From assembly GCA_037157565.1 (NCBI GenBank), contig JAZHRO010000012.1, positions 10,504,501 to 10,568,500 of the forward strand: a DNA stretch of 64,000 nt, written 5' to 3'. Position 1 is the stretch's first letter. Every line of letters starts with the position of its first letter. The notes under the pieces are model-generated. The model was not told the origin of the DNA. It ran no database searches and saw only the letters and a list, made by a program, of their open reading frames with translations. This stretch comes from Thalassia testudinum (Eukaryota > Streptophyta > Magnoliopsida > Alismatales > Hydrocharitaceae). This document shows, in pieces, positions 1 to 9,640 of this stretch. The position numbers and the translations under genes were made by a program.

Positions 1-1808
1 CACAAGAAATCTAGAGGAAAGCTTATACATAAATGCTTAAAAATTAAACCTAGCTACTAGAAAATGATTGCATACAAGAATCGATGGGGGGATTTCGCAT
101 GCATCATTGGGGGAGAAGTAAGACTACACTACTAAGTAGTAAATAAAAGCAATAAAACTATGAAGAGCATGAATTAAATCTAGAAGAATAGAGGGCATTT
201 AGGGGTTGTCCCCGATGGCCTTGGAGTGGTCAGGAGGAGAACGAGGGGCGGCCAATGTAGCTTAGGCCGACCCTTGGAGAGAGGTAGGGTTGATCCAGCA
301 TCCCGACATGATGTCCTCCATGATGGTGGTGAGCTCGTGGAGGTGGAGTAGCTAGCTAAGTGAAGGTGGGCGTGAATGGAGCTAATGAAGTGAGTGGTGC
401 CAATGGAAGCCAAGGATGTGAATGGGTGCAAATGGCCACCCCTTAGGTCTTTTTATAGACCTAAGGGAAGCTCTCTAGAGAATTATGGAATTCTCTAGAG
501 AGGCCTATGGTGGGAGCTCGTGGGAGAGTGAGAGAGAGAGGATAGATGGTGGTTTTTAGATCCACCAAATGTGGATCTAAAAATTGAATGGCTCTTGGTT
601 GCTAATTTTGGCAACCAAGGCAACCACACATGGTAGAGACTTCTAGAGAACTCTAGGCTAGGTATTTTCGTGTGGATGGTGTGTGTGGGTGTGTGTGGGT
701 CGAAACTTAGGTGGCTAGGTGGCTTAGGTTAGGTCCTAAGGGGTTTAGGTCAAGGTATGTCTCAAATTAGGGTTATAAACCCTAATTCACTAAGGTAAAG
801 TGCAATTAAACTTAATACAAGTTTAATTGTGTGTGTGAAAACTTAATTGAGAGTAAAACAGCTCAATTAATTTATTTCTAGGTCAATTGGACTTTCACTG
901 AGTCCAATTGGACAGTTGTGCTGAGATCAGGGCTCAATTGGACTCAATGAGTCCAATTGAATAGGCTAATGGAATTGACTAAGATCCAAGTCAATTAGGT
1001 TTAGTGAGGACCTAATTATGTCCTTAGGGAGGTCTAGAGGTGATGTACTAGGGTTAGGGCACCTTAATTTAGGTTCCTATGGGGTTGGAATTAGGTTTAG
1101 GGACCTAGAGATCCAAGATCAAGGCTTAAATTTCAAAATAGAAATTGAAAAGCAGTATCAGACATCTAATAATAGTGTCCGACGTCTTATACTCAAAAAT
1201 CAGAAGTCTAGACTTGTTGTCTGGACGTCCAATCAGAGTCAAGAGGGATTTTGGGTTTTGTTTTGGGTATTCTGCAGAAATTGGACATCTGACAAAGTGT
1301 CTGGACGTCCAATAACACTACAGAAGTGGGTTTGAGGGTGCGGGAGATGGCTAAGGGTCCTGGACGTCCTATAACTTATTTGGACGTCCAGATAAGGGTT
1401 GGAATTAGGGTTTTAGGGCTTCCTAGGGTGTTGTGACCTAATCTAAGGGTGGCTAAGTCTTAGGAAAGTCTCTAGGCTATCCTAGGGCTAGGATGGACCT
1501 AAGCTCTTCACATTTTACTGCTTTATTCCTACTTAATAGCATAGCAAACCTTTAACTCCCTTACATTATTATTCCTACATCTAATTTAAGCCTTCTGCTC
1601 CAGCTCTGCTGCAACTCCTGTTATTCCTGATCCAGCTTTAGATCCAGCTCCTGATCAGCTTATTCCCTGCAATTGACATAATGCACTTAATCAGCACATT
1701 ATAACATTATTTTATGCATAGCTAAAGGAAAGCAGTAAAGATGCAGATAATGCATATGCATGCATGAATACCCTAACTTATGCTAAGTCCTAGCCTAATT
1801 TAGGTCAA
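1..1808. repeat. Unclassified LTR-like repeat, truncated by window edge
   Basis: No gene is recognised here. The sequence has a TATA-like TTTTTATAG near 451, GA-rich runs near 530, and between about 1150 and 1400 a cluster of GGACGTCC/GACATC palindrome-like motifs resembling the GACGTC cluster in the solo LTR at 42544-45237. Around 1424-1437 a GTGTTGTGAC string resembles the terminal GTGTTCGTAACA of that solo LTR. I infer a diverged relative of that LTR, probably plus strand, whose start lies left of the window. From about 1437 to 1808 the sequence is AT-rich and matches nothing else seen here. The few frames (for example 1018-1335 and 1818-2012) show no protein similarity. Confidence 0.35.
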
Positions 1809-2067
1809 TTAAGACATATGATTGCTGCGCAATCACTTCCTTCTTCCTTTGGCTTTCTGCTGAAGCTTCCTTCTTCCTCTTCAGCCTTCTTCTTCTCTGT
1901 GGCTTCACCCTTAGCTGCTGCTGTAGCTTCCTTCTTCCTCTTCTTCCATGTCCCTGAGAGCAAAACCTACCCCCTACCCTCCCCGCGAACTCTCCTCTCT
2001 TTTCTCTCTTAGGTTCTCTCTCCTAGAGCCTTCTCGGGTAAACGGGTCGGGTCAGCGCACCTGGGAC

Positions 2068-3757
2068 TGATTAGCCCATAGTTGTGGGCTATTTAAGTAT
2101 TTAAGTGCCTACACATTAGGTTAATTCTAACATTTATTTAGTATAAATTAGGATGTAAATAGATTAATTCATAGTTTTAATTTAATTACATAATCCATGC
2201 ATTGCATTCATATTTTAAGTGCATTTAGAATTAGCTTAGGATGACATTTATCTAATTAGATAACCAATTAGGTACATTATTTTTATTAACATAAAAGTTG
2301 AGGGTCTGTATATAAATGGCCCTAATATTTTAACATTATTTTCTTTATTCTTCTTCTTGCAGGAACAGATGGCTGCCGCTCCAACGCCGAACGGCCGCAG
2401 TGAAGAACCCATTCAAGGGAGAGCGGATGTGGTGGATCTGGTCGGGCGGATGATTTCAAATGTGTGCAGGCCACTACAAAAGGAGGAGGGAGGCAGCTGA
2501 GCTCGGAAGGCCTCCACCACCGACCCACCACTGTGCAGAGAGACCTTCTCTCTTCCACTCCATACTGCCGGCCTCTACTGTGGCGGCAAGTCTCCACCAC
2601 TGTGGGTGTGTGGTGTGACAAGCCACACCGCCATCCGGAGCTCGTCCGCATCACCGTGAGCACCTTAGCGTGCATCTCCCTCGCCGTCGTCGCCAACCAC
2701 CACCACCGCAGCTACTGATTCAACCACCCTTTAGTAACTTAAGACGTCTGGGAAATTTCCCTGACGTCTGAAGCTACCCTCTCACCTCCACCCACTCGCC
2801 TACGTACCCATCTGAAGTCCACCCGCAACCGCTCTCCACGCAGCGCCCTCTTCCCGCGCCTACAGAGCCACCCGCTCACCTCCAACAGCCCACGCCCTCC
2901 TCAGCCTGCAGCACTCTCCAACCGCACCTGCTCTCCACGCGCCTGCAGCCCACGCCATCCTCCCGCGCCTGCAGACCAGCGCACACCTTCGCCCCCGCGC
3001 CCGCCACCAGCAGCAGCCACCCGCGCACAGCTGCAGAACTCCAACCGCCCTTCCCCGTGCTTGCAGACCAGCGCAATCCTCCTTCCCCGCGCCTGCAGAC
3101 AAGCGCCATTCACCCGCGCCTGCAGAGCCCTTCGCCTGCGCGCCCGCCACCAGTAGCAGCCACCCTTGCACCTACAGACCCGCTCTCCACGCGCCCGCCA
3201 GCAGCAGCGCGCGGCAGTTCTCACGCCAATAGGTTGCGCACACTCACCGGCTGCAGCACCTCCGCCGGAGCTCGTCTGGCCACCTCCGCCGTCGCGCGAC
3301 TCACCGCCACCACCGATTCGAAGCCGTTGGTCCAAGGGACCTCCTCTGAGCTTCCCGTGCCCGGCCATCCGCTCCTCGTCGTGCAAGACAAAGGGGAAAA
3401 ATTCCCCTATTTTGCTGCAGTAAACCGTCAATTAGAAATTACATTTTCTGCCATTGTCACTTTTTAATCATATTTTATTGATTCTACATTGCGGAAAATA
3501 TCCTCTAGTTTCTCAGAATTGATATTTCAGCATTGTTTCTTGCTTAAACCTTAATCTGAAGGCAATTTTGTCTTGATTCTTGTCCAAACTAACTACGAAC
3601 AAACATTTTTAATTGGTGAAAATTTTAATATGTCATTGCCTTCCTGTGGATTCGACCCGCTCCTCTGCGAGTGGTTATTTTTTCTTAAATATTGATTAGT
3701 CGATTTTTCCACCACATTAAACTGCAAACGACTTTAAAGCGAAAGATCGACTAGTCA
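2068..3757 (+). mobile_element. Family A solo LTR, copy 1
   Basis: A 1,690-bp LTR begins TGATTAGCCCATAG and ends CGACTAGTCA. It is flanked by an exact 5-bp target duplication GGGAC (2063-2067 and 3758-3762), with no internal retroelement sequence, so it is a solo LTR left by LTR-LTR recombination. It aligns along its length with 33219-34767 and, on the other strand, with 62170-63861. Parts in order: AT-rich U3, TATATAAAT at 2309-2317, a polypyrimidine tract ending in GCAG at about 2360, a very GC-rich block (2750-3400) with repeated CCTGCAG, then an AT-rich end with the CTCCCTGTGGATTCGACC motif near 3650. Frames at 2322-3467 on both strands are GC-driven chance frames. Confidence 0.92.
2309..2317 (+). 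promoter_or_regulatory. TATA-like box in family A LTR copy 1
   Basis: TATATAAAT lies about 240 bp into the LTR and is conserved in copy 2 (33460-33468). About 30 bp downstream is a pyrimidine run ending GCAG. The position suits an LTR promoter; activity is inferred only. Confidence 0.5.
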
Positions 3758-4846
3758 GGGACCAGGCCCACAGGCGTGCGTGGTGGGTGAGGAGTGTGCG
3801 GGTAGTCGGGTCGAGAACCAGGTCCGCGGAGGCGTGTGTCACGGATGAGGCGTGGGATGAGTGGGACCTCACCCCATGTCAGGAGGCGCTATGCCCCTAG
3901 CATTTTGCAACTTATATCACTTCACCCGCTTGAAGATTTCCGAGGTGGGACTAAATGTCCCACCTACTTCTGTGCATACCCGCAATAGGTCACGCTCAAT
4001 TGTAGCAGACTGCAGGTACTTTGGTATCCAATTGCTATGTGTGAGTCGTTTGTGAAGAATGCCCGCCCATCTAGGACCTGGAATCTTGAAGCCTGGAGCC
4101 GAAGATGAAGCTTGCAAGCTTCTTCAAGCTCGTTCTAATGGCAGGAAAGGCACCTGTACTTGTCTACAAGAAAATGGCCTCACAGCCTTGTCAAATCACT
4201 CTGAAAGCTTTGCCGTGACATGGCGAAGGTATCCCGGTTGTTGGCATGGCGCGGGGCGGCCTGGGCATGCGTGCCTAGGTCATTCTGTGGCCGTGGAGTT
4301 GGGTGTGTTCGGGGGAAGTGTGTGGAGTGTGTGGCGGTCAACGGAAAGGGGGAAAATGATCAGTGGGATGTGGCAATGCTTTTGAGGTGGCTGGCGAGGT
4401 GGGTGGGTGCGTGGAATGGTTGGAGCACCTCAGCGGTGGTCTGCCGGAGGTGGAGAAGGTGACAGTGATATTTGATCGTCGGGGCGTGAAAATAGAAATA
4501 GATGAAGGGAAAAGAAAGAGTAGAGGAAGGGGACTTATCTGCGAGGTGATAGACGAAGGGGGAGCAGAGGAGGCAGACAACTCGTATGTGCCGTCGCTGG
4601 AGACGAAGACCCAAAGAGAGAGGGACGGCGACGACGAGGGGGAGATAGGCATGGGCACAGGTGTGGCGCGACACGGACGAAGGAGGCAGAGGCAACTCTG
4701 CCACTGGTATGGTGGCAGAGCGACGAGAAGAAGAGGTAGGAGTCACCAGAGCTTGTTGATTTTTTTGGCCGGAGGGGAAGAGAGGAAGATTTGGGGGTAT
4801 TCTCAGGCCAAAACAAGCGTGCCATGAACAGGAGGATCTGGGGTCT

Positions 4847-4855
4847 CTTTTATAG
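4847..4855 (-). promoter_or_regulatory. TATA-like box in family B LTR
   Basis: On the minus strand this reads CTATAAAAG, followed by GAGACCCC. The corresponding place in the other family B LTRs also carries a TATA motif (25711-25718 minus; 37768-37775 minus; 18235-18240 plus), each followed by a pyrimidine/purine block. It is likely the LTR promoter. Confidence 0.5.
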
Positions 4856-5790
4856 TCTTAGGCAGAGGGCCTTGTGCTTGGAAGGCAAGCTTCCAAACAC
4901 AACAACCTCGTCGGACTTGGAAGGTCGGGAGATACCCAAATCTCTCATGCGTTCACATGAGAGATTAGGTGGAAATCAGAGCTCAAGATTGGGTTCACAT
5001 GAACGGGAATTCCTCAGAGAATCCCTCTCAAATTTGAGAGGGATTCTCTGAGGAATCAAGGAGATATCCCCCTCGAATCCTCACCGGAGTAGGATTCCTC
5101 AGCTGTAATGATGGATGGACCTAATTGCAAAGAACGATGAGGAAGCTAGGGGGGTGTCTGCAAAAGTTTTCAAAAGCTAGGGGTTTAAAAGTAATTGGGT
5201 TGGATTGTTTTGCAAAGTAGGTCAAGGTGAACTCCTCTTAGGTCCAAATTTTGGTATAAACATAATGTGGACCTAAGGAATCCAATAGTAAAGTTGGATT
5301 TTAGGTTTGACCACGTTTGACTGGGTATTTTACACAAAAACCTAATTTAGGGTAAACATTTGACTGAGACCCCTATTTAGGTCAAAATAGGTTCTAAAGG
5401 ATAAATTGAAGGTTCTAAACCATAGATGATATTTTTTCATGAATTTTAGAGGGTTTAGAAAAATTTCATCCTGACTTAAACCTTGTTAAATTAAGTAGGT
5501 CTGTTTTAGGGTTACAAGAAGTTATTTAATTCCCAGATTTCACATTAACCCTTTTCTGTTTGAACCAACCCACTTTTTATCTTGTTAAGACCATTTGACC
5601 AATGTTTAACCCCTGAGAAATCCCGTTGTTGCACTGCAATGGTAAAATTATAGTTTTACCCCTTATTTCTTACTTTTCTGTCAAACTGGTTATTCCTTGA
5701 GTTAGGCCCTTCATTTGGTTATGTAGGAGCTTTTTTTATCTTTTCTAGGTTAAAATGAGCTAGTTAGGGCTCATGATGGTGTTCCCATCA

Positions 5791-7281
5791 AGAACCAATC
5801 AAAGTTTGGCCACTCGAAGCCCCTTCTTTGCCACCGTTCCTTTCGCTAGAGAACTTCATCTCCTCCAAGTCTAGCCATCACATCAGCGTGGAATCCTCGC
5901 CCTATTCGTCCAATAACTAGGTTCGATCACTCCCTCTCCCTCTCTAACCTCGATTCCTTCCCTTAAATTTCCCTTTCGACCATCGTATCACCTCAACATC
6001 CATCATCTTCCCCACAGCCAGTGAGGCTTCGATGAGCTCGCCCGGCCACATCATGCCACCAAATGTTCCACCACCACCTCCAAAACATTCCTCACCACCT
6101 CGCAATCAAAAGCCCTAACATTATTAGGGCTTTTGATCACTCGAACACTTGGTCGGACGAACCCATCTTCGCCATCGCTATTAACCACTTTCCGGCCGCC
6201 CTAGCACTCCAATCACCTTACCACCACCGCCGTTACACTCACCGTCCTCCAGCGACTATTGAACATGTTAATTGGGGTTTAAGGCCTGTGTTCATGGTTT
6301 CAGGTGTCGTCGCCGCCGGTCGTCTTCTTTGTCACCGTCCATGCTACTTTGGCCATCATAGCTATTGCTTCCACCTCCAACAAACGTAGCTCAACATTAC
6401 AATGACCTCTAGGCCCTCTATTGGGAGAAGCACCAGCTGCAGCTCAAGCAATTAGATGATTAGCCCCATGCAACTATAGCAGCAGAAGCAGTTCGATTTA
6501 GTCCCACATCATGTGGGATAAATTCAAAATGCTACATAAAAGGAATTTATGTAGAAAGCTTGTCGCCTCTAACACAGGGGTGAGGTCCCCTCTCACTTTC
6601 TCTCTCCACACCTCGCCCATCACTACGCCAGTGGGCCTGGTCCCTATGCCCAGATCCGATTACTCGTTATTGTGCATACCTGTTTACCTGGTTAAGGAAG
6701 AGGAGATGTTGAGGAGGGTGGGGGTGGTTTTTGCCTCGAGAAATGTGCTCCTTCGCCCAACACTTAGGCGATTTTGAGTTCACCTTGTGCTGTGCCCGAG
6801 GCTGTTGGTTCTTTGTGCCTTGTGTGCTTGGTGACTTAAGTTTCTGATCTTAGGGTTTGACATATGGTTGAAAGGCACTATGGACTTATTAATGCTTATC
6901 TGATGTCGCAAGTGGTTGAGAAACACTGTTGAGATATTGATTTGATTTGATACATTGGGATATGTGCTTAATTGTGGGATTAAAATGGTGATTCAAATCA
7001 CCATTTTTAGGAATTTATCATTTTTTTTATCCCATTATTTTCTGAGGCATAATTTGTTATTATTGAACATCATTTTGAGTATATTTTTATTATTCATTGA
7101 ATATCTTATTGAGATTGATTATTGTGCTCAATTTTTATTATGATTAGTGTGTGAATTCCATATTTGCTCCCTACAGATGACCTCAGACTCACAAATTTCG
7201 AGATTATAAATTTAAATGTTGATTCACTTTTATTGACTATACTGCAACACGTATTTTAAACTCGACGAAAGCGCCTTCAAC
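5791..7281 (+). mobile_element. Family B LTR fragment, plus strand (3' part)
   Basis: This segment matches the 3' part of the plus-strand family B solo LTR at 51156-53809. Shared features are a TTCCCCACAGCC block at about 6010, a hairpin at 6105-6137, an acceptor-like TTTCAGGTGTCG near 6300, the 'TAGTCCCACATCATG' block at 6498, and the terminal motif TTTGCTCCCTACAGATGACC near 7163. It ends at 7281 with CTTCAACA, directly before CACTA transposase sequence. Its first third is missing: at 5790/5791 it joins the start of an oppositely oriented family B LTR. It probably inserted into the CACTA element and was later rearranged. The frames at 6063-6777 have no homology. Confidence 0.65.
6105..6137 (+). 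other. Perfect 14-bp hairpin in family B LTR
   Basis: ATCAAAAGCCCTAA (6105-6118) pairs perfectly with TTAGGGCTTTTGAT (6124-6137) across a 5-nt loop. Related but altered stems occur at the matching position near 52525-52560 and 54682-54712 in other family B LTRs. Confidence 0.65.
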
Positions 7282-7830
7282 AAGTACTGTTACTTGGGCC
7301 ATAAGAAAATTTTCCCAATTGACCACAACTGATGGACTTCACAATTTAAGGACAAATTTGATGACAAAGCATGTCAATACTAAAATGAATTAGAAGAACC
7401 TTTGGACCATTGTTACGAAGCGATGAAAATGTTACAATGAATTGATGGTATCCATTTAGGTCGTATGTTTAAGGGCGATCTTAAAGGACTAGGGAGTTTC
7501 AGTCTTAAGAAGAAGAGTATTTTCTTTATCGAGATCTCATATTGGTAAGATCTTACAATCTATCACAACCTTGATGTGTCGCATATCAAAAAAGAATGTT
7601 ATGGATAATGTCTTAGATATGTTAAACTTCATGAATAATCCAAAAGACACGTTGAAGACCTGAAATGATATGAAGGAGTTACGTATTCGTCTTAAGTTGC
7701 ATGTAACTGAGTTTGAGAACAACAGTTACGATTGGTCCCCTGCATTGTATAATTTAACCTAAGATCAACGACAGAAGATTCTCTTTTCTAAAGAGTATGA
7801 GTGTAACACTACTAAGAATTGTCTAGCATA
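7282..7830 (+). pseudogene. CACTA transposase TNP2, tnp2 domain remnant
   Basis: Translated in shifting frames, the segment gives CYLGHKKIFPIDH right after the LTR end. It continues through KKKSIFF and then HNLDVSHIKK, NVMDNVLDMLNF and NPKDTLK, ending with MKELRIRLKLH. These match the conserved tnp2 (Transposase_21) order: a CYLGHRRFLP-like start, FFDLPYW, HNLDVMHIEKNV and KD-LKAR-DLKE. At least one frameshift (about 7592) and several stops break it. The N-terminal half is missing because a family B LTR lies at the left junction. Transposase would act in the nucleus on CACTA ends; this copy cannot. Confidence 0.75.
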
Positions 7831-8504
7831 ATAAAATTATGAAAGTGAGTGGTGGAATATAGGAGGATTGAGAATTACTACTTGAGAACTTAAGCTTAAG
7901 CATTTTTTGTGGTTGTTTGGATTTATGAGACCCATATCCAATAAGTTATCATGGATAGGTTTTCTCAATTAGACTCGAGTTTAGCTTCGGGTCATTGATG
8001 ACCCAACAGAATAAGATAATGTCAACTTTAAATGAATTATCTTTATTGTTCTTGCTAATGTAAACGATAATATGGATGCTTTTATAATTTTCATGATTTG
8101 TTGTCTCAATGATTACTATGAATTTTGCTTACTAATTGATTTATAGTAATGTTTTGATCATAGGTAGCGAAGGAGAAGAAAGTTGATCTTGGACGTTAAT
8201 AAAGACCTTGCTTACTCTTCACTTATGTTAATCTAGAAGTGGTGGCTTCATATCATTTTTAATCCACTTAGTGCTTAGTTATGTTGTTTTGTTTCAGCTA
8301 TCATCCTTCTTCCAACATATTTAGTTTATGACAAGTATGAGGATGTTATAAGTAAATTATCCTTTTGGTTGTTATATGTTTTATTTCTAATGGTTATTTA
8401 TTGAGAATGTTTATTAAAGCATGCCTTGGGTATGAGTTGTTACAATAAGGGTTCCAGATGGTTACTCTTCGTAGCTTTCTTAGTTAATGCATAGAAAAAA
8501 TTAA
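7831..8504 (+). other. Non-coding spacer within the CACTA remnant
   Basis: No gene is visible. Positions 7890-7990 share a stretch with 26790-26890 (GGCTTAAG...CCAATAA.TTATCA...TTAGACT), a copia-LTR-like end, so a small retroelement fragment may be embedded. The rest is AT-rich and may be a decayed intron between the tnp2 and DUF4218 exons. Confidence 0.35.
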
Positions 8505-8985
8505 TGTATTAAAAAGTCATGACTGCCATGTGTATGCAAATCTTTTTCCTGTTAGAAATTCATGGCGTACTTCTTGAACCGATAGTCGATGCCTTAACGG
8601 AGATGAGTCGTTTCTTCAAGGCTATTTGCTCCAAGATGTTGGATACTTAGTTGTTAGATTATTGGGATAAAAAAATTGTGATTACACTTTGCAAGTTGGA
8701 ACAACTCTACCCTCCTGCTTTGTTCGATATCATGGTTCAACTCATGGTTCACCTAGTTAATGAAGTTAGAATTGCTAGTCTAGTTCAGTATAGATGGATG
8801 TATTCGATTGATCACTATCTCAAGGAACTTAAGGATTATAACCTCAACAAAGCAAAGTCGAATGGTTCGATTATTGAATGGTACCTTGTTGAAGAATGCA
8901 TCAACTTCTACGCAATTATATGGATGGTCCAGACAACTGATTTCATCGGTTGGAAAGAAATTATGAAGGGTCAATTACTATGAAT
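8505..8985 (+). pseudogene. CACTA transposase TNP2, DUF4218 block
   Basis: Read from 8510 the product contains EPIVDALTEMSRFFKAIC, then after a stop ITLCKLEQLYPPALFDIM, HLVNEVRIASLVQYRWMY and GSIIEWYLVEECINF. This is the conserved order of DUF4218, a domain found between tnp2 and DUF4216 in plant CACTA transposases. The longest clean frame is 8651-8983. An in-frame stop near 8648 and loss of the usual C-terminal 'YL' region show decay. Base composition is like its surroundings. Confidence 0.82.
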
Positions 8986-9039
8986 ATGGAGGAATGTCTT
9001 TCTATATTTGATATTCAAGGAAGGTTGATCTTTCAAATA

Positions 9040-9640
9040 TAAGACAAATCAATGCTTGAACATGATCGTCTATTAGCTCACTTCTATATTTTTAAACAGA
9101 TCCTAGATGCTAATCCATTCTACAATGAATTTAGATAGTCTTCCCACGCACATGGGTGTGAAGTGGACTTCATTCCATGGTTTTGGAATAGTGTACATGA
9201 ACTAAAAGAAAACAATGACCCAAGATAGGTAGAAGATTTCGACGTAATAGCCTAGACACCATTGAGCCATGCACATTACTAGTCAAGATACATAATCATT
9301 TGGTTCAAATTTAGAGTGAAGTCGGTTGATGATACAAAGGCCACACAACAGTCTAGTATTCTTATCAAATCCAACTTACCAAGTGATTGTGAAGGCTATT
9401 ATGGCCAAATTATTGAGATTGTGGACATAGCCTATCAATTAAACTACAGAGTTGTCTTATCTAACTGTGATTGGTTTGATTCTTTTAGGGAAGGCATTAG
9501 TTTCAAGGTTAACAAAATGCGTGGTTTCATTATCTTGAATAAGAACTGTAGGATCTTGCAGACAACTAAACCATTCACCTTAGCTTGCCAGGTTGAACAA
9601 GTGTTCTACCTATCTAACAACAATTGAAGTGGCTACATAC
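9040..9640 (+). pseudogene. CACTA transposase TNP2, DUF4216 block
   Basis: Upstream, 9060-9180 gives a degraded HFYIFKQILDANPFYNEF-like segment typical of the stretch before DUF4216. The frame 9316-9627 then encodes YYGQIIEIVDIAYQL, VVLSNCDWFDS, FKVNKMRGF and the C-terminal FTLACQVEQVFYL. This matches the DUF4216 signature (VLFKCDWFD ... PFILASQAQQVFYL). It follows the DUF4218 block on the same strand at normal spacing. Stops around 9138 and 9225 break the reading. Confidence 0.82.

Larger units (their letters stand above)
1809..5790 (-). mobile_element. Family B LTR, minus strand, truncated and interrupted by a solo LTR
   Basis: Read on the minus strand, the LTR starts at 5790 with the family signature TGATGGGAACACCATCATGA. 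It matches the complete family B LTRs at 23926-26657, 26996-29756, 35971-38704 and 51156-53809 (plus/minus orientation as appropriate). Homology runs leftward through a minus-strand TATA region near 4850 to about 1809, where it stops before the expected U5 end and its CTCCCTGTGTTCGACC motif. A family A solo LTR (2068-3757) with duplication GGGAC is inserted within it. The frames at 4338-4827 are chance frames in the LTR. Confidence 0.65.

Noticed and set aside
4338..4827. Mirror frames of 96-154 aa on both strands
   Set aside because: Located in a family B LTR leader; the equivalent stretches of the other family B copies do not keep the frame.
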